Source: Kroppenstedtia guangzhouensis (GTDB taxonomy: Bacteria; Bacillota; Bacilli; Thermoactinomycetales; DSM-45169). Taken from it: a DNA stretch of 64,000 bases. A model generated the notes under the pieces. It saw only the letters and a program-made list of their open reading frames with translations, did no database searches and was not told where the DNA came from. The stretch lies in NCBI RefSeq assembly GCF_014637345.1, contig NZ_BMEX01000007.1, forward strand, positions 62,001 to 126,000, read 5' to 3'. Below, in pieces: positions 9,060 through 18,350 of this stretch (the stretch's first letter is position 1; every line of letters begins with the position of its first letter). The position numbers and the translations under genes were made by a program.

Positions 9060-11303
9060 ATGGACAGCGTTTATAAAAATGGGGGGGCCTCCTTATCCCG
9101 AAAAGAAAAATACAAATGGAAAAATTATGGGGGTTACCATCCAATCGTATGGATCTTGATTCTGGGGACGGCGATCACCCGGACCGCTTCTTTTATGAGC
9201 CTTCCCTTTCTCGTGATCCATCTTTCGGAAAATCTAGGGATAGATTCCCTGTCTGTCGGACTCACCTTGGGAGCGGCAGGATTGACCGGAGCTTTTGGGA
9301 GCTTTGTCGGAGGTTATCTGTCTGACCGCTGGGGGCGCCGATTGATCCTTCTCACCTCCTTGTTTGTGTGGATGGGGACATTTCTCGGATTCGCACTCGG
9401 AAAAACTTTTTTGCACTTTTTAGTTTTGAATGCTTTAAACGGGTTATGCCGGTCTTTTTTTGAGACCACTTCCCAGGCCTTGATGTCTGATATTTCCACC
9501 CCGGAGAAGCGATTGAAGATTTTCGGTTACCGCTATATCGCCGTCAATATCGGGATGGTGGCCGGGCCGATGCTGGGTGCCCTTCTTTTTCAAATGATGG
9601 GGATGCGGATTTTTGTCTATACCGCAGTGGTCTATCTCTTTTATTTTATGGTTCTTTTCCAGGTATTTATCCTATTTCGCAGGGACCTGCAACCCCAAAC
9701 AGGAGAACGGGTACGTTTTGTTGAATGTCTCGGTGTGATTCGCAGGGACCGCTCTCTCGGTTATTTTGTTCTTGCAGGGATCCTTTTTTTTACAACCTTC
9801 TCCCAAATCGAATCATCGTTGCCGATCCATCTGGGCGAGTTGGGGAAAGATGCGGAGCTTTTTGCCCTGCTGTTAACGATCAACGCAGTGGTGGTCATTC
9901 TGCTGCAGTATCCCATGAATCACTGGGCGGGGAAGAAAAGTGTGTTGACCGGCCTGGTGGTGGGAAGTGTTCTGTGTATTGCCGGCTATTTCGCTTTCGG
10001 TGTCGGCGACAGCAATCTCTCATTTATTTTGGGGATTGTTCTCCTTACGTTGGGGGAGGTCCTGGTCTTTCCTGTTTCCAGTCTTTTTATCGACCGGATC
10101 GCCGATGACCGGATGCGGGGAATCTATTACGGTGCCAATGGATTCGGTCAGTTGGGCCTTTTTATCGGTCCCCTCCTCGGAGGATGGTTGTTGGAGGTGA
10201 TCGGTGGGAGGAGTCTCTGGTTTTTGATGGTATTGCTGATGGCTTATGCCCTGTTATTTTACGGGATGGGCTATCGCGCTTACGGGCGCAGGCGAAAGGT
10301 GACTCTGTTGGTTATTGTGCGAAGGGTTCTGCTCGATCTGCGGTTGATCTTCGCGATCAAACAGACGGCGAAGATTTTGCCTCCGTTGCTTCTGACGGTG
10401 GCCTTCACCGTATTTATTTCCGACCAATGGGTAAGCCGGGCTCTCGCCAGTCCACCCCGAATCGACCAAGTCAGCATCCGGATTTCGGAAGATGCTTCCC
10501 TGCTTGAAATCGGACGGGAGTTGAAAAGGAAGGGGATTATCAGTAACGAATGGCTGTTCCCTCTGTATGGGATCCGGTATACGATTCAGGAACAAACCCG
10601 CTTTCAGCCCGGTACCTATCAGATTCAACCGGAGATGGGCTTGAAAAGTGTGATGAAGACGATGTCCCGAGGCACCTGGTCGGTGGTGATTCCGGAGGGG
10701 TCCACGGTTCAGGAGGTGGGACTGGTGCTGAAATACCATGGAATCTCCGAAGAAGAGTGGACCCGTGCTGTAAACAGTGAAGTTTACGACTACTCTTTTC
10801 TGGATTCCATTCCGAAGAACCGCCCCTACCGTCTGGAAGGGTATCTGGCGCCGGGACGCTATGAGTTCAACAGAGGGGTCGATGCGGAAGAGGTGGTCGA
10901 GGCGATGTTGAGACGTTTCGACGAGGGTATCGGTCCAAAGATCAAGGCGGAGTTGAAACAGAATCAACTGAGTGTCGACTATTGGGTTACCGTGGCGTCA
11001 CTGATCGAGAAACAAGAACCGGATCCTCGCAAAAAATCTGCGATTGCCCGGGATTTCAAGGATCGGCTCCGGCGGGGCGTTCCCTTGGGAGTGCGCACCT
11101 TGCCGGCACCCTATGGGGATCTTTATGATTACCAGGTTTGGATGCACCAAGGGTTGCCGCCGGGTCCGGTGAGCAATCCCGGTTCCGCCTCCCTTGAGGC
11201 AGCCCTCTTATTCGTTGATCCCAATCATTCATCTCCTGCTCCGGAATCAGAGGAGGAAAGTCATCCGGGCCTGGCCGGATCTCGCGAAACAAGTAGTCGT
11301 TAA
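9060..11303 (+). CDS. Fusion: MFS transporter plus MltG-like endolytic transglycosylase
   Basis: One unbroken frame of 747 residues joins two families. Residues about 25-425 form a 12-helix MFS transporter with motif A intact (GGYLSDRWGRR, residues 84-94). After a basic loop (YGRRRK) another membrane helix near 465-480 leads into an MltG/YceG region: LysM-like lobe (ISEDASLLEIGREL), the IPEGSTVQEVG segment, and the catalytic segment SLIEKQE with Glu650, then GLPPGPVSNPGSASLEAAL. MltG cleaves nascent glycan strands outside the membrane. The last 25 or so residues usual in MltG (a YFV...H.FS-type strand) are absent or changed. ATG 9060 follows GGAGAAG; TTG 9015 is an alternative start. Confidence 0.88.
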   Translation: MDSVYKNGGASLSRKEKYKWKNYGGYHPIVWILILGTAITRTASFMSLPFLVIHLSENLGIDSLSVGLTLGAAGLTGAFGSFVGGYLSDRWGRRLILLTSLFVWMGTFLGFALGKTFLHFLVLNALNGLCRSFFETTSQALMSDISTPEKRLKIFGYRYIAVNIGMVAGPMLGALLFQMMGMRIFVYTAVVYLFYFMVLFQVFILFRRDLQPQTGERVRFVECLGVIRRDRSLGYFVLAGILFFTTFSQIESSLPIHLGELGKDAELFALLLTINAVVVILLQYPMNHWAGKKSVLTGLVVGSVLCIAGYFAFGVGDSNLSFILGIVLLTLGEVLVFPVSSLFIDRIADDRMRGIYYGANGFGQLGLFIGPLLGGWLLEVIGGRSLWFLMVLLMAYALLFYGMGYRAYGRRRKVTLLVIVRRVLLDLRLIFAIKQTAKILPPLLLTVAFTVFISDQWVSRALASPPRIDQVSIRISEDASLLEIGRELKRKGIISNEWLFPLYGIRYTIQEQTRFQPGTYQIQPEMGLKSVMKTMSRGTWSVVIPEGSTVQEVGLVLKYHGISEEEWTRAVNSEVYDYSFLDSIPKNRPYRLEGYLAPGRYEFNRGVDAEEVVEAMLRRFDEGIGPKIKAELKQNQLSVDYWVTVASLIEKQEPDPRKKSAIARDFKDRLRRGVPLGVRTLPAPYGDLYDYQVWMHQGLPPGPVSNPGSASLEAALLFVDPNHSSPAPESEEESHPGLAGSRETSSR

Positions 11304-11336
11304 GGACAACACGTTTCATGTGGCAGTTCCTTCCTT

Positions 11337-11500
11337 GGTAGACTGGTATAGAAGATTTGAGAAGGTCTGGGGCAGGTCGCAACTTCCTGGTCTCCACAAA
11401 AGCAAACGCCCCCGATCCCAAGCGTCAAGGTTAGCACCCTTCGCTCAGATGGGGGCATGTTCCGTTTCCCAAGGTACCGGCCTAAACCAGTCTCTTGTGC
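11337..11500 (+). ncRNA. Candidate structured RNA (rod-shaped, 6S-like layout)
   Basis: AGACTGGT at 11340-11347 pairs with ACCAGTCT at 11486-11493. Inside, GCCCCC (11408-11413) pairs with GGGGGC (11451-11456), and within that AGCG/CGCT and AAGG/CCTT close a seven-base loop. The result is a closing stem, a large internal bubble and an apical hairpin, ended by a terminator. No protein frame fits the region well. The layout recalls 6S RNA, but I see no sequence signature that proves it; it may instead be a structured 3' untranslated region. Confidence 0.35.
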
Positions 11501-11504
11501 ATGG

Positions 11505-11533
11505 ACCGTCGGGTGGCTCCCCCGACGGTTTTT
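11505..11533 (+). terminator. Rho-independent terminator
   Basis: ACCGTCGGG pairs with CCCGACGGT, followed by a run of T. It ends the 9060-11303 transcript and/or the RNA candidate. Confidence 0.85.
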
Positions 11534-11640
11534 AACATTCTATACTTAAATCATAGCCGACAAAAAAATTTAAGTCAGGTATGTTGACTAGCCATATTTT
11601 TAGTTGGGGAGATCACGTGTTCCCAGCTCCGATTGCACCT

Positions 11641-11692
11641 CACAGGGCACAAGTCTCGCCAGGGTCGCTTCGTTCCTGTTCTCGCTGTGTCG
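11641..11692 (-). repeat. Short dispersed repeat R2, copy 2
   Basis: On the minus strand it reads GAACGAAGCGACCCTGGCG then GAGACTTGTGCCCTGTG, matching the copies near 3056 and 31844. Confidence 0.65.
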
Positions 11693-11793
11693 ACATATGA
11701 CTCCCTTTTCTGGTAATCAACAGCCCTGATCTTTTGTAAGAAAATGTCTTTTAAAATCCCAAAGTGTCAAGACAGATACAATGTTTCCCTGTC

Positions 11794-12828
11794 TTATGCC
11801 CCCACATAGCGGGCTACCAGGGAGCGGGCCAATTTCGGGTCATCTGTTCCCTGAACGAGGATCCGGCCGTCAGGGAAGAGGACCAATCGGTGAGCCTCAT
11901 CCACCTGAGCCCGGAGCAAAAAGCGGTTACGCTCCACTTTGCCCAAAGATGAGAGAACCTTCTCTAGACGGTCGAGATCCAGGGGACGGGGATGTCCTGG
12001 GGAGATCTGAACAGTGTCCCGTCCGCACAGAGAGACAGCAGTCTCCCCGCTGCCACCGGCTTCCAAGTATTCAAACCGGTGTTGAGCGCAGGTGGGACAA
12101 TCCTCGCGTTTTCGTTCTTTCACTTCAAAGGCGGCCTCATGGTTGTACCACAATTCAAAGTGGCGGAGACGGGGATCCAGAGCATCCACATCCCCTACCA
12201 ACAGTTTGAGTGCTTCTGTGGCCTGAAAAGCCGTCACCAGCTGGACCGCCGGTCCGATCACACCGGAGGTGTCACAGGTTTCCCCCGATCCGGGCGTGGG
12301 GATTTCCGGGAAGAGACAACGAAGGCAGGGAGTGATTCCGGGACGGACGGTGAATGTCATCCCCCGGGAACTGACAATGCCTCCATAGACCCAGGGGATT
12401 CCATGTTTCACACTGACATCGTTGACGAGATAGCGAAGGGCAAAGTTGTCCGATCCGTCCAGAATCAGATCGACGCCTGTCAGCAGTTCTTCGGCGTTGT
12501 CCGCTGTGATGTCGGTGATATGGGCCTCCAGTTCCGTCCGGGAGTTGATGGCCGCCAGTTTTGTTTTTGCGGCGACCGCTTTGGGTAGCCCTTGGTCCGC
12601 ATCGGACTCATCGAAAAGCATCTGCCGTTGTAAGTTGCTCGGCTCCACAAAATCCCGGTCGATCAGCCGGACAAATCCCACTCCGGCCCGTACCATGTGA
12701 TGGGACAGTGAGGTTCCGAGAGCGCCCAGTCCGACCACGGCCACCCGGGAGAGGGCCAGTCGCTGTTGCCCTTCCTCCCCGATCGGTGGAAACAGGATCT
12801 GTCGGGAATATCGGCTCCAGTCGAGCAT
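11794..12828 (-). CDS. moeB: ThiF/MoeB-family adenylyltransferase, probable molybdopterin synthase adenylyltransferase
   Basis: The 344-residue protein has the nucleotide-binding GLGALG (33-38), the E1-type DRDFVEPSNLQRQ, the active cysteine in CDTSGVIGP, and two CxxC pairs (CLRC, CPTC) that bind zinc. MoeB activates the C-terminal glycine of MoaD by adenylation. The last 90 or so residues extend beyond the core and lack a clear rhodanese active-site cysteine. AAAGGAGG precedes the ATG. It lies downstream of moaD-moaE on the same strand with a 132-base gap, which favours MoeB over ThiF. Confidence 0.88.
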   Translation of the reverse strand: MLDWSRYSRQILFPPIGEEGQQRLALSRVAVVGLGALGTSLSHHMVRAGVGFVRLIDRDFVEPSNLQRQMLFDESDADQGLPKAVAAKTKLAAINSRTELEAHITDITADNAEELLTGVDLILDGSDNFALRYLVNDVSVKHGIPWVYGGIVSSRGMTFTVRPGITPCLRCLFPEIPTPGSGETCDTSGVIGPAVQLVTAFQATEALKLLVGDVDALDPRLRHFELWYNHEAAFEVKERKREDCPTCAQHRFEYLEAGGSGETAVSLCGRDTVQISPGHPRPLDLDRLEKVLSSLGKVERNRFLLRAQVDEAHRLVLFPDGRILVQGTDDPKLARSLVARYVGA

Positions 12829-12948
12829 GGATGGCTTTCCTCCTTTGATTTGCCGTCAGGTCACCCGCAATAGAGGGCGATGGCCCCGGCGGCAATCATT
12901 GAAACTGTGATAAAATAATAAATAAACGGGATAGGATTTTTTGGCTGG

Positions 12949-12964
12949 GTGACTCATGAGTCAC
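12949..12964. other. Perfect 16-bp palindrome at the 3' end of moaD-moaE
   Basis: GTGACTCATGAGTCAC includes the stop codon of the fusion gene (TGA, minus strand 12963-12961). It could be a protein-binding site or chance. Confidence 0.4.
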
Positions 12965-13692
12965 GTGTCTGTTTCCAAAGGAGGGGCTGAATTCTTTTTT
13001 CGACGGGGATCCCAGGGGCCTGTCTGCGGCCCTTTCCATTGAGAACCGTCTTCCCATATCTCTTTTTTCCAGATAGGCACGATCTCTTTCAGGCGTTCAA
13101 TGGCGTAGCGGCCGGCTTCAAAAGCTTCATCCCGGTGGGGGGAAGCGACGGCGATGAGGAGACTGATCTCCCCGATTGCCAGTTTCCCAGTCCGGTGGCC
13201 CATGGCGACACGCACTTCAGGCCAATGCTGCCGGATCTCCCCCACGATCTCCTCCATTTTGCGAAGGGCCATCGGGGCATAAGCTTCATATTCCAAGGCC
13301 ACTGTTCTTTGTCCATAGGTGTACTCCCGCACGATCCCGGCGAAGGTGAGGACAGCCCCGGCTGATGGATTGGAAACTTCACAGATCAGGTGATCGGCGG
13401 AGAGGGGTTCCTCCGTGATGAAGAGTAACGGTGTCGGTTGTTTCTCTTCTCCTCCGCTGACCGGGGGAATCAGGGCAACTTCATCACCTGGTCGGATGAA
13501 TTGGTTCTCTTCGGCGTAATCCTGGTTCAGAGCGATGACCGAGTGCCGGATCAGGTCTGCAGCAACGGGGTATTCCGTTGCCAATCGATCGATCAGGGTT
13601 TGGACGGTGGCCTTTTCAGGCAGATTCAAACGAAGATTTCGTTTTCCGACGGCGTCAGCCACTCCGGCAAACAGCAACACGTTGATTTGCAT
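12961..13692 (-). CDS. MoaD-MoaE fusion, molybdopterin synthase
   Basis: The 243-residue protein has a ubiquitin-like MoaD domain (residues 1-81) ending in the Gly80-Gly81 pair that normally is the free, thiocarboxylated C-terminus. A short linker follows, then a full MoaE domain with the basic active-site segment WKKEIWEDGSQWKG. Together the subunits insert the dithiolene sulfurs into cPMP. A comparable fusion, MoaX of Mycobacterium tuberculosis, is known to be cleaved after its GG; cleavage here is inference. The ATG at 13692 lies far from AAAGGAGG, and a TTG at 13698 is an alternative, so the start is uncertain. Confidence 0.92.
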   Translation of the reverse strand: MQINVLLFAGVADAVGKRNLRLNLPEKATVQTLIDRLATEYPVAADLIRHSVIALNQDYAEENQFIRPGDEVALIPPVSGGEEKQPTPLLFITEEPLSADHLICEVSNPSAGAVLTFAGIVREYTYGQRTVALEYEAYAPMALRKMEEIVGEIRQHWPEVRVAMGHRTGKLAIGEISLLIAVASPHRDEAFEAGRYAIERLKEIVPIWKKEIWEDGSQWKGPQTGPWDPRRKKNSAPPLETDT

Positions 13693-13841
13693 GAACAACG
13701 GCGAAAAATACGCCTTTCCTCCTTTCAGAACGGGAGATGGAATCTACCCGGTTGCAAGGGATTTGATTTCAGAGTATCGAAAATCAGAGAAAGAAGCCAG
13801 ACGGGAAAGTCATCCGCAAGGATGGGGGGGAAGTGGGATCC

Positions 13842-14273
13842 ATGGAAAAGGAACGGGAGATTACCTATCTGCTTTTCGACTTGATCGTCAAACAACTGGA
13901 AAGGATGTCGGAACAGAATCGGGCGATCCGTCGGGTGGAAGTGACCGATTCGTCCCTGGAGCTCACCATGAAAACAGGCGAAGAATACCGGATCGACATC
14001 AATCGGGTACATTTGACCGGAGAAGAGAAGGGGCGTATCACAAGGATGGATCGACAGCAGAGCAAAAGAGGAGTGCGGATTGCCCAGGAAGATTGGGCCA
14101 GGCTGACGCACAGCTGTGAAACTGTGATTCAGTTTTTGGAGTACGACAAACGAAAGATGGAGGAGCTGGCCACTCTGCTCCCGGACTTTCCCTGGAAAAA
14201 GCGTTCCCTAATGATCGAGGAGATTCTGGGCCAGCTCCGGGAATCCCTGGCCAGGGCGTCGGGACGGGAATAA
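13842..14273 (+). CDS. Hypothetical protein, 143 aa
   Basis: I do not recognise this soluble, charged protein. It begins MEKEREITYLLFDLIVKQLERM, is predicted mostly helical at both ends with a short beta segment (RRVEVTDSSLELTMKTGEEYRIDI) between, and has no membrane segment. ATG 13842 follows GGGGGGAAG; a GTG three codons upstream is possible. It lies divergent from moaD-moaE and 107 bases before the Bax-inhibitor gene. Confidence 0.7.
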   Translation: MEKEREITYLLFDLIVKQLERMSEQNRAIRRVEVTDSSLELTMKTGEEYRIDINRVHLTGEEKGRITRMDRQQSKRGVRIAQEDWARLTHSCETVIQFLEYDKRKMEELATLLPDFPWKKRSLMIEEILGQLRESLARASGRE

Positions 14274-14380
14274 GGGAGATCACACGGATCTGCGGGAAAG
14301 GACTGGTTTCAACAGTTGCATGGACCATCATCAGACTCTATACTTAGGGGAGGAAAACATCTCCAAAGGAGGGGATTTTA

Positions 14381-15055
14381 ATGGAAACCAGTGTCAGCCG
14401 CAGCCATGCCGGTCTGATGACCCGGGTTTTTTCCTGGATGTTTGCCGGCCTCTCCCTGACCGGAATTATCTCGTTTCTGCTCATATCCGATGGAGGGGCG
14501 ATCCATTATTTCCGTCAGAATATCGGAGTCCTGTATGGATTGATGATCGTCGAGCTGCTTCTCGTCTTTTTTTTGGCAGCCCGCGTTCATAAAATGGCGG
14601 CGGGGACGGCCACCTTTGTCTTTTTTCTGTATGCTGCCTTCAACGGGGTGACTCTTGCTCCGTTGCTTTATATCTATACCCCGGTATCCGTTGTGCAGGT
14701 TTTCTTCATCACGGCAGGGATGTTCGGGGTGTTTGCCCTCTATGGGGCGGTGACGAAGCGGGATCTCTCCAAGCTGGGCAGTATCCTCTTCATGGCACTG
14801 ATCGGTTTGATCATCGCATCCGTCGTCAACTGGTTCATGCAGAGCTCCACCCTGTACTGGGTGGTCTCCTACCTGGGCGTCATCATCTTCTGTGGACTGA
14901 CAGCCTTCGATATCCAGAAGATCAAACGGATTCAGGATGAAAACATGGATTACGACACCCACACCAAAGCGGCGATCATGGGAGCGTTGGCCCTCTATCT
15001 CGACTTTATCAACATGTTTATCTACCTTCTGCGAATCTTGGGCAGCCGGGATTGA
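14381..15055 (+). CDS. Bax inhibitor-1 family membrane protein (YetJ-like)
   Basis: The 224-residue protein has seven hydrophobic helices and the family's C-terminal helix YLDFINMFIYLLRILG, whose aspartate takes part in the pH-sensing pair of the Bacillus homologue YetJ, a calcium leak channel. FDIQKIKRIQDE in the last cytoplasmic loop is also typical. AAAGGAGGGG precedes the ATG. The physiological role in bacteria is not settled. Confidence 0.93.
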   Translation: METSVSRSHAGLMTRVFSWMFAGLSLTGIISFLLISDGGAIHYFRQNIGVLYGLMIVELLLVFFLAARVHKMAAGTATFVFFLYAAFNGVTLAPLLYIYTPVSVVQVFFITAGMFGVFALYGAVTKRDLSKLGSILFMALIGLIIASVVNWFMQSSTLYWVVSYLGVIIFCGLTAFDIQKIKRIQDENMDYDTHTKAAIMGALALYLDFINMFIYLLRILGSRD

Positions 15056-15063
15056 ACCGGAGG

Positions 15064-15107
15064 AAAACCACCTGTTGGGGGTGCAGATCACCCAATAGGT
15101 GGTTTTT
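15064..15107. terminator. Bidirectional terminator between BI-1 gene and hisC
   Basis: AAAACCACCTGTTGGG pairs with CCCAATAGGTGGTTTTT with one mismatch. It lies between convergent genes and has A and T runs on both flanks. Confidence 0.85.
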
Positions 15108-15110
15108 GGT

Positions 15111-16214
15111 TTACAATTCTTGCACCACCTCGCGCAGGATGCGGACGAACTCCTGTCGTTCAGCCGGTGTTCCCACACTGACGCGGAGGCAGCGGTTGAG
15201 GGGGGCGACACCGGGGATCCGGATGAAAACCCCGCGTTGCCAGAGGGCCTCCCGGATGGCGGCGGCCCGGTTGGCATCCCCTGTGTCGATGGCAACGAAG
15301 TTGGTTGCTGAGGGATAGGCGGTAAAGCCCAGCGTCTTCGCCACGGCTTCATATTCCCGGCGGCCGGCGGCCACTTCCCTCACCACTTGTCGGACAAAGC
15401 CTTCATCCTTCAGGGCGGCCAGTGCACCGGTCTGGGCGATCCGGCTCACTCCGAAGTGGTTGCGGATTTTATCAAAAGCGGTGATGATTTCCCGATGGGC
15501 AAAGGCGTAACCGACTCGTAAGCCCGCCATGCCGTGGGCTTTGGAAAAGGTGCGTGTCCGGATTACCCCGGGATCCGCGGGATCCACGGGAAAATGAGCT
15601 TTTTCGGGAGCAAATTCGATATAGGCTTCATCCAGGAGGAGCAGACAATCGGCGGGAAGTTGCCTGCGGAACTCCTTCAGTTCGTCGGCGGTGAACCAAG
15701 TCCCCGTCGGGTTGTCGGGATTGGCCAGGTAGACGATGCGGGAGCCGGTGTGGCGGGCCGTATCCGCCAGGGCGTCCAGGTCGTTTTTTCCCTTGCGGTA
15801 GGGAACCTGGTGCAGGCGGCCCCCAAATCCCGCCACATGATAATGAAAGGTGGGATAGCTGCCGAGAGAGGCGGTGACCGGTTCGCCAGGGTTGAGAAAC
15901 ACCCGGGCGATCCAGCCCAGCAGTTCATCGATGCCCCCCGCCACGGTGATCATCTCTTTCCCAATCCCGTGGCGTGCCGCCAGTTCTTCTTTGAGATCAA
16001 AGCTGAGTGCATCCCCGTACAAATGATTCTCTCCCAGGGAATTCGCCATCGCCTCCCGGGCCAGGGGGGACATGCCAAAGCTGCTTTCATTGGCACCCAG
16101 CCGAAGACGGATCTTCACTCCGGTCTTCCGTTCCAATTCCTCCGGCGGAACAAAGGGCACCGTTTCCGGAAGATCGGTGACAATTCGGGAAAAAAGAAGT
16201 GATTGGTCTGCCAT
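15111..16214 (-). CDS. hisC: Histidinol-phosphate aminotransferase
   Basis: The 367-residue fold-type I PLP enzyme shows RLGANESSFG at the N-terminus, NPDNPTGTWF, DEAYIEF, and the PLP lysine in RTFSKAHGMAGLRVGYA, all diagnostic of HisC, which converts imidazole acetol phosphate to histidinol phosphate. Family members can also accept aromatic amino acids. It stands alone, away from other his genes, and is surrounded by molybdenum cofactor genes. The stop lies four bases from the shared terminator. Confidence 0.93.
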   Translation of the reverse strand: MADQSLLFSRIVTDLPETVPFVPPEELERKTGVKIRLRLGANESSFGMSPLAREAMANSLGENHLYGDALSFDLKEELAARHGIGKEMITVAGGIDELLGWIARVFLNPGEPVTASLGSYPTFHYHVAGFGGRLHQVPYRKGKNDLDALADTARHTGSRIVYLANPDNPTGTWFTADELKEFRRQLPADCLLLLDEAYIEFAPEKAHFPVDPADPGVIRTRTFSKAHGMAGLRVGYAFAHREIITAFDKIRNHFGVSRIAQTGALAALKDEGFVRQVVREVAAGRREYEAVAKTLGFTAYPSATNFVAIDTGDANRAAAIREALWQRGVFIRIPGVAPLNRCLRVSVGTPAERQEFVRILREVVQEL

Positions 16215-16323
16215 ATCTCATCCCTCCAGGGAGTAAATGAAAGCGGGACGGGTGGATTAAGGGAATTTCCCCGGTTTCCCTCAGCGGATTTCTTTCTTGA
16301 GTCCTACGGTACCAAAAATTCAG

Positions 16324-16329
16324 TATAAT
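16324..16329 (+). promoter_or_regulatory. Probable -10 element for the moeA-moaA-moaC-mog operon
   Basis: A perfect TATAAT lies ahead of moeA. The best -35 (TTGAGT at 16297) is 21 bases away, which is long, so the promoter is only tentative. No moco riboswitch could be recognised in the leader. Confidence 0.4.
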
Positions 16330-16448
16330 TCCCATCCCTTTTCCGACGGACCGGCCCTTTCTGCCTCGACATGAAGGGAGGATGGGTGCTATGCTGGATT
16401 TACGGAGAATATTCTGAAGGCGAATGGAATCATCAAGGGGAGGATCAC

Positions 16449-18350
16449 TTGCGGAAGTCCAGGTTGGATACCTTATCTCGAAAAGAAGCGCTGAGCCGTC
16501 TGTTGGCCGCGATCACCTTTCACCCCCGAAAGGAGACGGTTCCCGTCACAGATGCCCGGGGGCGGGTGACGGCGGAGCCTGTGATTGCTCGGATGTCCAT
16601 GCCTCCCTACCCAGCCGCGGCGATGGATGGCATCGCCCTCCGGACGAAGGTGACCTGGGGGGCTTCTCCCTTGCGTCCGGTCCGTCTCCGGGAGGGAAGG
16701 GATTTCACATATATCAATACAGGGGATCCGCTGCCGGAGAATGCGGACAGTGTGGTCAGGATTGAAAAAGTGAATATCCTGGAAGGGGGAGGGGTGGAGC
16801 TGACCGAACCGGCTCTTCCTTGGAAACATGTTCGACAGCCGGGGGAAGATGTGGCCGCAGGGGAAGTGGTGTTGCCGGCGGGTCACCGGATTCGTCCGGT
16901 GGATCAGGGAGCGCTCCTGGCGGCGGGGGTGGAGCGGCTGACCGTTGTGTGCCCTCCGCGGGTGGGAATCCTCCCCACAGGCTCCGAATTGGTCCCCCCG
17001 GGGCATCCTTTGAAACCGGGACAGTTGAGGGAATTCAACAGCACCGTGTTGGCTGGGTTTCTGGAGGAGTGCGGGGCGGTGCCAGACTGTCAGGAGGTGG
17101 TTCCCGATCGGAAAGAAGCGCTCCGGGCAGCTTTTTTGAGTGCGGCGGATCGTTGTGACATCGTGGTGGTGAATGCTGGATCTTCCGCCGGCAGCAAGGA
17201 TTTCACCCCCCGGGTGCTGGCGGAAGTGGGAAAGGTCCTTCTCCATGGAGTGGCCGCCCGTCCGGGTCGGCCGGTGGTGCTGGCGATCATCGGGGAGACT
17301 CCGGTGGTTGGTCTGCCAGGCTACCCGGTATCCGCCTACCTCGCTTTTGACTGGTTTGTCCGGCCTCTGATCCGGCACTGGTATCGATCAGGGGCGGAGG
17401 TTGTCCCTCCGCTACTTGCCCGGTTGGGCCGGGAGGTTCGGGGTGGTTTGGGGACGGAGGACTTTATCCGGATGCGTGTGGCCCATGTGGATGGTCAGTA
17501 TACAGCTTTTCCCCTGGCGCGGGGGGGAGGAATCACCATGTCCATGGTTCGGGCGGATGCTTGGCTTCGTCTCCCACCGGACACAGCGAGAGTGAACGCC
17601 GGGGAACAGATGGAATTGGAGTGGGTGCGGACGCCGACAGAGGTGGAGCACACGCTGGTTCTCACTGGCTGTGATGATCCCCTGTTGGATCGGATCGGGG
17701 CTTTGATCGGTCGCATCTCCCCCGGTTGGTCTCTATTTCGGGAGTATACCGGCCATGAGGTGGGATTCGAACTTTTGCGGAAAGGGGGGTGTCACGCTGT
17801 TGCCATCCATGGCGATCGTTGGGAAGGGGGGTTCTCCGGGATAATCCGGATCCGGGTGGCGGAACGGGAGATGGGATGGATCACATCGGCCACCGCTCCT
17901 GAACCGGTCAGCGGGGTGGCAGATCTGATCCGGCTCGGACTCCGCTTGATCAATCGTCCACCGGGGTCCGCCACTCGGAAACGGTTGACACAGCTCCTGA
18001 ATGAACAGAAGGCGGGGAGGCTTCCTTCGGGCTGGGAGCGGACGGAAGGATCCCATTGGAAGGCGGCGGCTTCCCTGGCAGGTGGGACCGCAGATGTGAC
18101 GGTGGGTCCCCGATCCGTGGCGAAAGCTTTCAATCTGGTGTGGCGGCCGGCCTGGAGGGAGCCGCTGGACTTGGTGTTGCCCCGATCTGTGGCGGAGAGT
18201 GATGCGGGAAGGGCCCTTATCGGGACCCTGCGTTGCCGGGATTTTCGGGAGATGGCAGCGCAGCTGGGGGGGTACGACCATTCCCGGGCGGGGGAAATCA
18301 TCGATCCCCCTGTCACCAAGAATTCCAAGGGAGGCAGGTGGGAGTTGTGA
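16449..18350 (+). CDS. moeA: Molybdopterin molybdotransferase MoeA fused to a PBP-like domain
   Basis: From TTG 16449, which follows GGGGAGG with five bases between, the product has 633 residues. Residues 1 to about 395 are MoeA (AMDGIA, the molybdopterin-binding [21 protein letters not shown]), which inserts molybdate into adenylated molybdopterin. The remainder from [14 protein letters not shown] on is a periplasmic-binding-protein-like domain (GCHAVAIHG), often fused to MoeA in Gram-positive bacteria and archaea and thought to sense oxyanion. It heads an operon in which each following gene overlaps or lies within 16 bases. Confidence 0.93.
   Translation: MRKSRLDTLSRKEALSRLLAAITFHPRKETVPVTDARGRVTAEPVIARMSMPPYPAAAMDGIALRTKVTWGASPLRPVRLREGRDFTYINTGDPLPENADSVVRIEKVNILEGGGVELTEPALPWKHVRQPGEDVAAGEVVLPAGHRIRPVDQGALLAAGVERLTVVCPPRVGILPTGSELVPPGHPLKPGQLREFNSTVLAGFLEECGAVPDCQEVVPDRKEALRAAFLSAADRCDIVVVNAGSSAGSKDFTPRVLAEVGKVLLHGVAARPGRPVVLAIIGETPVVGLPGYPVSAYLAFDWFVRPLIRHWYRSGAEVVPPLLARLGREVRGGLGTEDFIRMRVAHVDGQYTAFPLARGGGITMSMVRADAWLRLPPDTARVNAGEQMELEWVRTPTEVEHTLVLTGCDDPLLDRIGALIGRISPGWSLFREYTGHEVGFELLRKGGCHAVAIHGDRWEGGFSGIIRIRVAEREMGWITSATAPEPVSGVADLIRLGLRLINRPPGSATRKRLTQLLNEQKAGRLPSGWERTEGSHWKAAASLAGGTADVTVGPRSVAKAFNLVWRPAWREPLDLVLPRSVAESDAGRALIGTLRCRDFREMAAQLGGYDHSRAGEIIDPPVTKNSKGGRWEL

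Noticed and set aside
11194-11535. 113-codon frame overlapping the end of the MFS-MltG gene
   Set aside because: It runs through the structured RNA and the terminator and shows no family. It does not restore the missing MltG end.
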